Source: Terracoccus luteus (lineage in GTDB: Bacteria > Actinomycetota > Actinomycetes > Actinomycetales > Dermatophilaceae). Taken from it: a stretch of DNA of 64,000 nt. Where the stretch lies: the NCBI RefSeq assembly GCF_003635045.1, contig NZ_RBXT01000001.1, forward strand, positions 186,001 through 250,000, given 5' to 3'. Both the position numbers and the translations under genes were made by a program. Position 1 is the stretch's first letter. Every line of letters begins with the position of its first letter. The notes under the pieces were generated by a model. The model had not been told where the DNA came from. It ran no database searches and saw nothing but the letters and a program-made list of their open reading frames with translations. This document shows, in pieces, positions 48,467-57,197 of the stretch.

Positions 48467-50035
48467 ATGTCCCAGGCCACAAAGGCGTCGCCTGCCCAGA
48501 GCATGTACCGCACGCCCCTCTGGGCGTCCGTGCTCAAGTGGGTCGCGCTCGCCGTCGTCGTCGCCGCCGCGTTCGTGCTCGCGACGCGCCTCGCCGACCA
48601 GGGCTACACGCTCTACATCGTCGTGCTCGCCCTCGTCGTCATGGCGGTCCTCGCCGTGTACTCGACCCGGCGGGCCATCCCGGCCAAGTACCTGCTGCCG
48701 GGCCTCGTGCTCCTGCTCGGCCTGCAGGTGTGGCCCATCGTCATGACGGTGAGCACCGCCTTCACCAACGGGCAGACGATCACCAAGGAAGACACGATCG
48801 CCGCCATCCAGACCAACTCGGTCCAGGAGGTGCAGGGCAGCCCCCGCTACAAGCTGTCCATCGCCGTGCCCGAGGGCGGCGACGTCGCCAGCGCCCCGAT
48901 CTCCTTCCTGCTCACCGCCCCCGACGGCACCTACGAGGTGGGCGACAAGGACGGCCTCAAGGACCTCCCGGCCGAGGGCGTCCAGAAGACCGACTCGGGC
49001 AAGATCACCGCGGCCCCCGGCTGGACGGTCCTCAACGCCCGTCAGGTGAACGCCCGCAAGGACCTCGCGACCTTCGCCGTGCCGACCGCCGACGGCGGCG
49101 GGATCAAGGCGAGCGGCCTCAGCGAGGCCTTCGAGGGTAAGGCGACGATCACCTACGACGCCGCGACCGACCAGCTGCGCGACTCCGCGACCGGCAAGGT
49201 CTACGTCGTGCGCGACGCCCGCTTCGTGCCGCAGGACGGGCAGGGGCAGGCGTTCCCGCAGAAGTGGGCCGAGAACGTCGGGTTCAAGAACTTCCAGACC
49301 ATCCTCACCGACCCGACCATCCGCTCCGGCTTCCTCAAGATCTTCACGTGGAACGTCGTCTTCGCGGCCCTCTCGGTCATCACGACCTTCATCCTCGGGA
49401 TGCTGCTCGCCCTGCTCTTCAACGACGAGCGGCTCAAGGGCAAGGGGTACTACCGGGCCCTGCTCGTGCTGCCGTACGCGATCCCCGGCTTCGTCACCTC
49501 GTTGCTGTGGAAGAACATGTTCAACCAGGAGTTCGGCCTCATCAACTCGCTGACGGGCCTGAACGTCGACTGGCTCGGTGACGCGACCGCGGCCAAGGCG
49601 GCCATCCTCATCACGAACCTGTGGCTCGGCTTCCCGTACATGTTCCTCATCTGCACCGGCGCGCTGCAGTCGATCCCGGCCGACGTCCGCGAGGCCGCGA
49701 AGATCGACGGCGCGAGCGCCGGTCGCACCCTGCGCTCGATCATCATGCCGCTGCTGCTCGTCGCGGTCGGCCCGCTGCTCATCGCCTCGTTCGCCTTCAA
49801 CTTCAACAACTTCGGGCTGATCTTCCTGCTCACCGGCGGCGGCCCGTTCGAGTCGGACAACACGAGCATCGGCTCCTCCGACCTGCTCATCACCTACGCG
49901 TTCCGCCTCGCCTTCTCCGGCGTCACACCCGACTACGGACTGGCCGCCGCGGTCTCCATCTTCATCTTCGTCATCGTCGCGCTCATGAGCTACGCCGGCT
50001 TCCGGCGCACCAAGGGCCTCGAGGAGGTCAACTGA
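48467..50035 (+). CDS. malF: Maltose ABC transporter permease MalF
   Basis: 522 residues. Three membrane segments in the first 100 residues, a large external domain (about 110-275) as in enteric MalF, then five more segments with the permease loop REAAKIDGASAGRTLRSIIMPLL. GAAGAGG precedes the ATG by 8 bases. It overlaps malG by one base (TGATG). Confidence 0.95.
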   Translation: MSQATKASPAQSMYRTPLWASVLKWVALAVVVAAAFVLATRLADQGYTLYIVVLALVVMAVLAVYSTRRAIPAKYLLPGLVLLLGLQVWPIVMTVSTAFTNGQTITKEDTIAAIQTNSVQEVQGSPRYKLSIAVPEGGDVASAPISFLLTAPDGTYEVGDKDGLKDLPAEGVQKTDSGKITAAPGWTVLNARQVNARKDLATFAVPTADGGGIKASGLSEAFEGKATITYDAATDQLRDSATGKVYVVRDARFVPQDGQGQAFPQKWAENVGFKNFQTILTDPTIRSGFLKIFTWNVVFAALSVITTFILGMLLALLFNDERLKGKGYYRALLVLPYAIPGFVTSLLWKNMFNQEFGLINSLTGLNVDWLGDATAAKAAILITNLWLGFPYMFLICTGALQSIPADVREAAKIDGASAGRTLRSIIMPLLLVAVGPLLIASFAFNFNNFGLIFLLTGGGPFESDNTSIGSSDLLITYAFRLAFSGVTPDYGLAAAVSIFIFVIVALMSYAGFRRTKGLEEVN

Positions 50036-50976
50036 TGTCCACCGAACCGATGTCCCTGCAGTCGCCGGCCACCGTCGCCACGACGACCGAGGCCCTGCCG
50101 AAGACCCGGCGGCGCTCCGTCGCCCCCAAGGGGGTGCAGGGCCGGGTGTGGTGGAAGCACGTCCTCGGCGTGCTCGCCCTCGTCTGGGCCCTCTTCCCGA
50201 TCGTCTTCCTCATCTCGGCCGCGCTCAACCCGTCGGGCACGCTCGACTCAGCCGGCCTGCTGCCGACCGCGGTGTCGTGGAACAACTTCGACATGCTCTT
50301 CAACGACCCGTCGCGCCCGTTCCTCACGTGGTTCCGCAACTCCCTGCTCATCGCCTTCATCGGTGCGCTCGGGCAGATCTTCATCGGGGCCTGCGCGGCC
50401 TACGCCTTCTCGCGGATGCGGTTCCGTGGCCGTCGCGGTGGTCTGCTCAGCCTGCTGCTGCTGCAGATGTTCCCGGCGCTGCTCACCTTCGTCGCGCTCT
50501 ACCTCATGTTCGCCCGCATCGGCGACGTCGTGCCGGCGCTGGGCCTCGACACCGTCCTCGGCCTCTCCCTCGTCTACCTCGGCGGGGCGATGGGCGCCAA
50601 CGTCTGGCTGCTCAAGGGCTACTTCGACACCGTGCCGCGTGAGCTCGACGAGGCGGCCCGCGTCGACGGCGCCTCGCACGCCCGCATCTTCTTCACCATG
50701 ATCCTGCGCCTGACAATGCCGATCCTCGTCACGACCTTCATGATCTCGTTCATCGGTCTCTTCAGCGAGTTCCTCCTCGCCTCGATCTTCCTGCGCGACG
50801 TCGACTCGCAGACCGTCGGCGTCGGCCTGTGGAGCATGAGCAAGGGCAACGAGGCCAACCGCCTCTTCGGGCAGTTCGCGGCCGGCGCGCTGCTCTGCTC
50901 GATCCCCGTCGTGGCGCTCTACCTCGCCGTGCAGAAGCAGATCGTCGGCGGCCTCACCACGGGCTCGGTCAAGTGA
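50035..50976 (+). CDS. malG: Maltose ABC transporter permease MalG
   Basis: 313 residues with six membrane segments; permease loop DEAARVDGASHARIFFTMILRLTMP near residue 205. With MalF it forms the channel. Its stop overlaps the start of the GH13 gene as GTGA. Confidence 0.95.
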   Translation: MSTEPMSLQSPATVATTTEALPKTRRRSVAPKGVQGRVWWKHVLGVLALVWALFPIVFLISAALNPSGTLDSAGLLPTAVSWNNFDMLFNDPSRPFLTWFRNSLLIAFIGALGQIFIGACAAYAFSRMRFRGRRGGLLSLLLLQMFPALLTFVALYLMFARIGDVVPALGLDTVLGLSLVYLGGAMGANVWLLKGYFDTVPRELDEAARVDGASHARIFFTMILRLTMPILVTTFMISFIGLFSEFLLASIFLRDVDSQTVGVGLWSMSKGNEANRLFGQFAAGALLCSIPVVALYLAVQKQIVGGLTTGSVK

Positions 50977-52865
50977 GCCCTCGCCCGGCCCACACCGTGG
51001 GGTGGCTCGCGCAGCCGCACCACGACGGGTCGGGGCGCTACGTATCGGACCTCACGCCCCGGCTCGGCGGCACCGTCGACGTGCTGCTGCGCGTGCCACT
51101 CGAGTGCGACGTCGAGACGGTCCACGTGCGCACGAGCCCCGACGGCGAGCAGCAGTTCGCCGCCGCCCGGCTCGTGCGCACGACCGACACCGACGCGTGG
51201 TGGTCGGCCACCCTGACCTGCCACAACCCCGTGACGAACTACCGCTTCCTGCTCGGTGGCGGTCCGACGAGGTATGCGTGGCTCAACGGCACCGGCCTGC
51301 ACGCGCGCGACGTGCCCGACGCGAGCGACTTCCGGCTCGTCGCCCACGACAGCCCGCCGCCCGCGTGGGCCCGTGGCGCCGTCGTCTACCAGATCTTCCC
51401 CGACCGCTTCGCCCGCTCGCGGGCCGCCGACCGCCGCGAGCAGCCGGCCTGGGCCGTGCCCGCCCAGTGGGGCGACCCGGTCGACACCCGGCCCGGCGTC
51501 ATCGCGCAGCAGTTCTACGGCGGCGACCTCGACGGGGTCGTCGAGCACCTCGACCACCTGGAGTCGCTCGGCGTCGACGTCGTCTACTTCACCCCGTTCT
51601 TCCCCGCGCGCTCGAACCACCGGTACGACGCGGCATCCTTCACGGCGGTCGACCCGCTGCTCGGCGGTGACGCGGCGCTGCGCCGGCTGACGAAGGCCGC
51701 CCACGCCCGCGGCATGAAGGTCATGGGTGACTTCACGACCAACCACACCGGCGACGCGCACGAGTGGTTCGTCACCGCGAGCGGCCCCGGCGGCCGGCGC
51801 ACCCCCGAGCGTGACTACTACATCTGGGAGGACGGCGACTACGTCGGCTGGCTCGGCGTGCGGTCGCTGCCGAAGCTCAACCACCTCAACCAGCAGCTGC
51901 GCACCCTGCTCTTCGAGCGCGCCGACGGCGTCGTGCGCAAGTGGCTGGGGCGCTCCGGCGGGCTCGACGGCTGGCGGGTCGACGTCGCCAACATGACCGG
52001 GCGCTGGCGCGGCACCGACGTCAACCACGACGTCGCCCGCCAGATGCGCGACGCGATGGGCCGGCACGCCCCCGAGGCGCTGCTCGTCGGCGAGCACGTG
52101 CACGACTACACCGTCGACGTGCCCGGTGACGGCTGGCACGGCGTCATGAACTACGCCGGCTTCTGCAAGCCGGTCTGGACCTGGCTGCGCGACGCCGAGG
52201 GCGACCCGAACTTCCTCGGCGCGCCCGTGCCCGTGCCGCTGCTCGACGCCGGCGCCGTCGTCGAGACGATGCGCGACTTCACCTCGCGCATCCCGTGGCA
52301 GTCGCTCGTCAGCAGCTTCAACCTCGTCGGCTCGCACGACGCGACGCGGGTGCGCACCCTCGTCGGCGGTGACGGCCGCGGCGTCGACGTCGCCGCGGGC
52401 CTGCTGTTCACCCTGCCCTCGATGCCGATGCTCACCTACGGCGACGAGATCGGCATGGAGGGCGCGTTCGGCGAGGACGGCCGCCGCCCCATGCCGTGGA
52501 ACGAGCAGCACTGGGACACCCGCATCCTCGAGGTGTACCGCAGCCTCATCGCGGCCCGCCGCGGGTCGGTCGCCCTGCGCGAGGGCGGACTGCGCTGGGT
52601 GCACGCCGACGGCGACGCCATCGTCTTCCTGCGCGAGACCGCCGACGAGACCGCGCTCGTGCACGTCGCGCGGGCCGCGCACGCCCCCATCACCCTCGAC
52701 GCCCGGCACCTGCCCGGCATCGCCGACGGGCGCCCGCTCCACGGACCCCGCCCGCGCGTGGGTACGCGCAGCGTGACACTGTCTGCCTCGGGCCCCGGGG
52801 CGCGGGTGTGGGCCTGGCGGCCCACCGACGGGGGTGCGACCCACGGGAGGCGGAGGAGGCGATGA
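50973..52865 (+). CDS. GH13 alpha-glucosidase / neopullulanase-type enzyme
   Basis: 630 residues. An N-terminal beta-sandwich (about 1-130) precedes the GH13 barrel: VYQIFPDRFARS, VDVVYFTPFFPARSNHRYD, nucleophile Asp in DGWRVDVANMTG, acid/base Glu in LLVGEHVHD, and third acid in NLVGSHDATR. No signal peptide is present, so it acts on imported maltodextrins in the cytosol, probably as cyclomaltodextrinase/maltogenic amylase. GTG start and ATGA end couple it to malG and malR. Confidence 0.92.
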   Translation: MSPRPAHTVGWLAQPHHDGSGRYVSDLTPRLGGTVDVLLRVPLECDVETVHVRTSPDGEQQFAAARLVRTTDTDAWWSATLTCHNPVTNYRFLLGGGPTRYAWLNGTGLHARDVPDASDFRLVAHDSPPPAWARGAVVYQIFPDRFARSRAADRREQPAWAVPAQWGDPVDTRPGVIAQQFYGGDLDGVVEHLDHLESLGVDVVYFTPFFPARSNHRYDAASFTAVDPLLGGDAALRRLTKAAHARGMKVMGDFTTNHTGDAHEWFVTASGPGGRRTPERDYYIWEDGDYVGWLGVRSLPKLNHLNQQLRTLLFERADGVVRKWLGRSGGLDGWRVDVANMTGRWRGTDVNHDVARQMRDAMGRHAPEALLVGEHVHDYTVDVPGDGWHGVMNYAGFCKPVWTWLRDAEGDPNFLGAPVPVPLLDAGAVVETMRDFTSRIPWQSLVSSFNLVGSHDATRVRTLVGGDGRGVDVAAGLLFTLPSMPMLTYGDEIGMEGAFGEDGRRPMPWNEQHWDTRILEVYRSLIAARRGSVALREGGLRWVHADGDAIVFLRETADETALVHVARAAHAPITLDARHLPGIADGRPLHGPRPRVGTRSVTLSASGPGARVWAWRPTDGGATHGRRRRR

Positions 52866-53881
52866 CCGAGGTGAAGGCGCGGCTGCGTGACATCGCGGTG
52901 CAGGCGAGTGTGTCCGAGGCGACCGTCTCGCGCGTGCTCAACGCCAAGCCCGGCGTCGCCGAGTCGACCCGTCAGGCGGTGCTCACTGCCCTCGACGTGC
53001 TCGGGTACGACCGCCCGAGTCGCCTGCGGCGCAAGAGCGCCGGGCTCGTCGGCCTCATCGTCCCCGAGCTGACCAACCCGATCTTCCCGGCCTTCGCGCA
53101 GATCATCGAGAACCTGCTCGCGCAGAACGGCTACACGCCGGTGCTGTGCACGCAGGTGGCCGGCGGCGTGCACGAGGACGAGTACGTGCAGATGCTGCTC
53201 GACCGCGGCGTCGCCGGCATCATCTTCATCTCGGGTCACCACGCCGACACGAACACCCAGCCCCACCGGTACGTCGAGCTGCGTGAGCGCGGGTTGCCCC
53301 TCGTGCTCGTCAACGGCTACATCGAGGGCGTCGACGCGCCGTTCATCAGCAACGACGACGTCGCCTCGATGGGCCTGGCCCTCGAGCACCTCGTCAGCCT
53401 TGGCCACCGCGAGATCGGCCTCGCCGTCGGCCCCGACCGCTACGTGCCCGTCATCCGCAAGATCACCGGGTTCCGCCACTCGATGCAGGAGCTCGTCGGC
53501 CGCTCCGACGTCGACCACCTCATCGAGCGCACCCTCTTCACCGTCGAGGGCGGCGCGTCGGCGGCGGGTCGGCTGCTCGACCGCGGCGCCACGGCGGTCG
53601 TCTGCGGCTCGGACCTCATGGCCCTCGGAGCCATCCGCGAGGCCCGCAAGCGGGGCCTTCAGGTGCCGCGCGACTTCTCCGTCGTCGGCTACGACGACTC
53701 GACCCTCATCGCCTTCACCGACCCGCCGCTGACGACGGTGCGCCAGAGCGTCGACGCCATGAGCGCCGCCACCGTGCGTGCGCTGCTCGACGAGATCGCG
53801 GGTCAGCCCTCACCGCGCGCCGAGTACGTCTTCCGCCCCGAGCTCGTCGTGCGGGGCTCGACGGGCGCCGTCCGCCGGTAG
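52862..53881 (+). CDS. malR: LacI-family regulator of the maltose operon
   Basis: 339 residues. Helix-turn-helix at residues 8-28 (LRDIAVQASVSEATVSRVLN), hinge near 50, then a sugar-binding domain (GLVGLIVPELTNPIFPAFAQ; LVLVNGYIEGVDAPFISNDD; VVGYDDSTLIAFTDPPLTTVRQ). It is the last gene of the mal operon and probably binds the CTTGCA palindromes before malE, released by maltose or a derivative. ATG overlaps the GH13 stop. Confidence 0.93.
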   Translation: MTEVKARLRDIAVQASVSEATVSRVLNAKPGVAESTRQAVLTALDVLGYDRPSRLRRKSAGLVGLIVPELTNPIFPAFAQIIENLLAQNGYTPVLCTQVAGGVHEDEYVQMLLDRGVAGIIFISGHHADTNTQPHRYVELRERGLPLVLVNGYIEGVDAPFISNDDVASMGLALEHLVSLGHREIGLAVGPDRYVPVIRKITGFRHSMQELVGRSDVDHLIERTLFTVEGGASAAGRLLDRGATAVVCGSDLMALGAIREARKRGLQVPRDFSVVGYDDSTLIAFTDPPLTTVRQSVDAMSAATVRALLDEIAGQPSPRAEYVFRPELVVRGSTGAVRR

Positions 53882-53966
53882 CACCGGGCGTCGGTCGAGA
53901 CGTCGGTCGGATGCCGGTGGGCCCGGTCCCGGGGGACGAGTCGGTCTCGCGACGGGCCGGGGTCCG

Positions 53967-54776
53967 CTACGCGGACTCGTCGACCTCGGCCGCGCGACGA
54001 CGACGCAGCACCGTCTGCAGGCAGGCGGCGACGGCCGCCTCGTCGTCGAGCCGGTGGCGGGCAGCCGTCGACCCCGTACCGACCTTGACGGTGACGTCGT
54101 GGGTGCGGCGCATGCGCACGAAGGCGTCCTCGTCGGTGACGTCGTCGCCGAAGTAGAAGCGGGCCCCGGCCCCGACCGCGCGTCCGAGGGCCGTGACGGC
54201 CGAGCCCTTGTCGGCGTGCGACACCGTCAGCTCGAGCACCGACTTGCCCTTGAGCACCTTGACGCCGGGGTGGCTCAGGGCCCGCTCGCGAGCGGCCGCG
54301 ATCGCGGCGTCACCCTCGGCCCGGTCGATGCCGCGCACATGCACGACGACCGCGGCGGCCTTGTGTTCCAGACTCGCTCGCGGGTGCTCCTCCTCGATGA
54401 GTGCGCTGATGTCGGCTCGAAGCTCGGCCAGCCGCTGCTCGTCCTCGGGCGTGACCGCAGCAGCCTCCATGGCCTCGCGGACCGCGGGGTCCGACGACTC
54501 GGCGCCGTGGCTGCCGATGAGCACGATCGGCTCGTCGGGGGCGATGCCGGTGAGGGTGCGCAGGGTCTCGAGGTCGCGACCCGACACGACGGCGACGTGC
54601 ACGCCGGGCAGGTCGGCGAGGGCCCGCAGGGTGTCGATGCTCCCGGGCCAGGGGCGGGCGTCCATCGGCTCGCGGGCGAAGGGGGCGAGCACCCCGTCGA
54701 GGTCGGTGGCGACGAGCAGCGACCGCACCTCCACGGCATCCTCGATGGCCGCGCGCAGGGGCGCCTCCGCGCTCAC
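53967..54776 (-). CDS. otsB: Trehalose-6-phosphate phosphatase
   Basis: 269 residues of the HAD superfamily: LLVATDLDGVLAPFA (catalytic D-x-D, about residues 20-34), VAVVSGRDLETL, and YFGDDVTDEDAF near residue 205 for magnesium. It dephosphorylates trehalose-6-phosphate. Its ATG overlaps the otsA stop by 4 bases, so synthesis steps are coupled. Confidence 0.95.
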   Translation of the reverse strand: MSAEAPLRAAIEDAVEVRSLLVATDLDGVLAPFAREPMDARPWPGSIDTLRALADLPGVHVAVVSGRDLETLRTLTGIAPDEPIVLIGSHGAESSDPAVREAMEAAAVTPEDEQRLAELRADISALIEEEHPRASLEHKAAAVVVHVRGIDRAEGDAAIAAARERALSHPGVKVLKGKSVLELTVSHADKGSAVTALGRAVGAGARFYFGDDVTDEDAFVRMRRTHDVTVKVGTGSTAARHRLDDEAAVAACLQTVLRRRRAAEVDESA

Positions 54777-56269
54777 GGCGCCACCACGGGGTCGGGGGAG
54801 GCCTCGGCCGCCTGCGGGTCGGGGGCCGCGGGGGCGTCGGCGACCTGCTCGAGGCGCGGCCGGTCGGGGGCGGACCGGAGCGCCGCGAGGTAGCGGGCGG
54901 CCCAGCGCTGCACGTCGTGGTCGCTGACCCGGCGGCGCAGCGCCTGCATGATGCGCTGCCGGTCCTTCGCCGGGGTGTTGACGGCCCGGACCATGGCCTG
55001 CTTCAGCCCCTCGATGTCGTGCGGGTTGCAGGCGAAGGCCTGGTGCAGCTCGTGCCAGGCGCCGGTGAACTCCGACAGCACGAGAGCACCGCCGAGGTCG
55101 TGGCGGCAGGTGACGTACTCCTTGGCCACGAGGTTCATCCCGTCGCGCAGCGGCGTGACGAGCATGACGTCGGCGGCCTGGAAGAGCGCGGCCATCTCCT
55201 CGCGCGGGTAGCTGTGGTGCAGGTAGTGCACGGCGGGCGCGCCGATGCGGCTGTACTCGCCGTTGATGCGACCGACGGTCTGCTCGATCTCGCCGCGCAG
55301 GGTCCGGTAGGCGCCGACGCGCTCGCGGCTCGGGGTCGCGACCTGCACGAGCGTGACGTCCGGGGGCGAGAAGCGCCCCTCGACGAGCAGCTCCTCGTAG
55401 GCCTTGAGCCGGTGGCGGATGCCCTTGGTGTAGTCGAGGCGGTCGACCCCGAGCATGAGCACCTTGGGGTTGCCGAGGCTCTCGCGGATCTGCGCCGACC
55501 GGGCCATGACCTCGGGCTGCTTCGCGAGCCGCTCCAGGCCCTTGAAGTCGACCGAGATCGGGATGGCCGCCGCGCGGACCGTGCGCGAGCTGCCCTCGAC
55601 GTGCACGAGGTCGCGCTTCGTGCGCGCCTGCAGCAGCTGGCGGCAGGCCCGGACGAAGTTGCGGGCGTCGGCCTGGCGCTGGAAGCCGAGGAAGTCAGCC
55701 CCGAGCAAGCCCTCGAGCAGCTGGCTGCGCCACGGCAGCTGGGCGAAGAGCTCGACGGGCGGGAAGGGGATGTGGTCGAACCAGCCGATGCGCACGTCGG
55801 GCCGCAGCCGGCGCAGCATCGCGGGCACGAGCTGGAGCTGGTAGTCGTGCACCCAGACCGTCGCCCCCGGCGCGGCCAGGGCCGCCACGGCCTCGGCGAA
55901 GCGCTGGTTGACGCGCTGGTAGGCCTGCCACCAGTCGCGGTGGAACGAGGCGGGCACGATGACGTCGTGGTAGATCGGCCACAGGGTGTCGTTCGAGAAG
56001 CCCTCGTAGTAGAACGCGACGTCCTCCGCCGACAGGCCGACGGGGTGCAGGTGGATACCGCCGTCGTCGAAGGGCTCAGGCGCGTCGCCGGTCTCGCCGG
56101 CCCAGCCCACCCAGGCGCCGTCGTGGTCGCGCATGACCGACTCCATGGCGGTCACGAGGCCACCGGGGCTGCGTCGGATCTCCACCGTGCCGTCGTCGGC
56201 GGTCACCCGGTCGACGGGGAGGCGGTTGGCCGCGATGACGAGGTCGTACGTCGACCGTTCGGACGGCAC
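54773..56269 (-). CDS. otsA: Trehalose-6-phosphate synthase
   Basis: 498 residues, GT20. ANRLPVDR at the start, WVHDYQLQLVPAMLRRLRPD and IGWFDHIPFPP (about 145-155), VDRLDYTKGIRHRLKAYE (about 275-292) and LRDGMNLVAKEYV (about 375) are all intact. It joins UDP-glucose and glucose-6-phosphate, supplying trehalose for osmotic and desiccation stress. AGGAG lies about 9 bases before the GTG. TACAGT on the minus strand (56379-56374) is a possible -10. Confidence 0.96.
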   Translation of the reverse strand: MPSERSTYDLVIAANRLPVDRVTADDGTVEIRRSPGGLVTAMESVMRDHDGAWVGWAGETGDAPEPFDDGGIHLHPVGLSAEDVAFYYEGFSNDTLWPIYHDVIVPASFHRDWWQAYQRVNQRFAEAVAALAAPGATVWVHDYQLQLVPAMLRRLRPDVRIGWFDHIPFPPVELFAQLPWRSQLLEGLLGADFLGFQRQADARNFVRACRQLLQARTKRDLVHVEGSSRTVRAAAIPISVDFKGLERLAKQPEVMARSAQIRESLGNPKVLMLGVDRLDYTKGIRHRLKAYEELLVEGRFSPPDVTLVQVATPSRERVGAYRTLRGEIEQTVGRINGEYSRIGAPAVHYLHHSYPREEMAALFQAADVMLVTPLRDGMNLVAKEYVTCRHDLGGALVLSEFTGAWHELHQAFACNPHDIEGLKQAMVRAVNTPAKDRQRIMQALRRRVSDHDVQRWAARYLAALRSAPDRPRLEQVADAPAAPDPQAAEASPDPVVAP

Positions 56270-56491
56270 TCGATCAGCTCCTGAGGTCGGGGGGCGGGGT
56301 CCGTGTCGTCGCGTACCCCGTCAGGCGCACCTGCCCGGGGAGCCCGCCACACGGCATCCGCTGCTCCGGTCTCACTGTAACGACCGGGCTCTGGCGCCCG
56401 GACCCGTCCCCGCCCTAGGGTCAGGAGGCACGGCAGCAGCCCGACGGACGCCCGGTGAGGGCGCGGGTGGCCACGCGACAGGGAGGTCGAC

Positions 56492-56923
56492 GTGAAGATT
56501 TCGGACGTGGTGCGCAGCAAGGGTGACGGGGTCGTCACGGTGACGCCCGACACGAGCGTCGGCGACCTGCTGGCCCTGCTCGAGGAGCATCGCATCGGCG
56601 CGGTCGTCGTGAGCACCGACGGGGGCTCGGTCGACGGCATCGTCAGCGAGCGCGACGTCGTGCGCCACCTGCACTCCGACGGTCCCGGCATGCTCGCGGG
56701 GCCGGTGTCGGCGATCATGACGAGCGAGGTGACGACCGGCAGTGCCGACGACGAGATCGCCGCGCTCGCCGCGACGATGACCGAGCTGCGCGTGCGCCAC
56801 GTTCCCATCGTCGACGGTGACGGCCGCCTCGCCGCCATCGTCAGCATCGGCGACATCGTCAAGCACCGCCTCAACGAGCTGCAGTCGGAGCGCGACCAGC
56901 TGCGCGACTACATCACGAGCTGA
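56492..56923 (+). CDS. Stand-alone CBS-domain protein
   Basis: 143 residues with two CBS domains (about 8-65 and 75-130): GDLLALLEEHRIGAVVVS...DGIVSERDVVRHL and IAALAATMTELRVRHVPIVDGDGRLAAIVSIGDIVKHR. Such pairs bind adenine nucleotides and sense energy state; the partner is unknown. GTG start with GGGAGG 5 bases upstream; TAGGGT at 56416-56421 may be the -10. Confidence 0.92.
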   Translation: MKISDVVRSKGDGVVTVTPDTSVGDLLALLEEHRIGAVVVSTDGGSVDGIVSERDVVRHLHSDGPGMLAGPVSAIMTSEVTTGSADDEIAALAATMTELRVRHVPIVDGDGRLAAIVSIGDIVKHRLNELQSERDQLRDYITS

Positions 56924-56989
56924 GACCGGTCCGGATGCCGGGTGGCGGGCTCGGCGCCGCGCACTCCCGCCCCCGCCCGGGCTTGTGTC

Positions 56990-57095
56990 TCGAACGAACC
57001 GTTCGAGGTCGAACGCGCTGCTGGTGGCCGAACGCGCCGGTGTACCGGTGAGGTCGACACCCGGCCCCGAGTTCGGCACCGAACGGTTCGTTCGA
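56990..57095. repeat. 16-base inverted repeat of GAAC/GTTC units before the kinase gene
   Basis: TCGAACGAACCGTTCG (56990-57005) is the exact inverse of 57080-57095. Each arm is itself GAAC-5 bases-GTTC. Two CGAACGCG copies lie between. It may be a paired operator for the kinase gene or a large hairpin. Confidence 0.7.
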
Positions 57096-57197
57096 ACAAC
57101 CAGCCGGGGTGGGGCGGTCTTGCACGAAGCCGACAAGTCGGGCACTCGCCGCGCGCGGTGCGCCGGGACGGCCGGCGGGGTGAACTACCGTTGCCCC

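Noticed and set aside
56990-57095. LexA/SOS boxes (TCGAAC-N4-GTTCGA)
   Set aside because: Both arms have 5, not 4, bases between GAAC and GTTC, and no DNA-repair gene follows.
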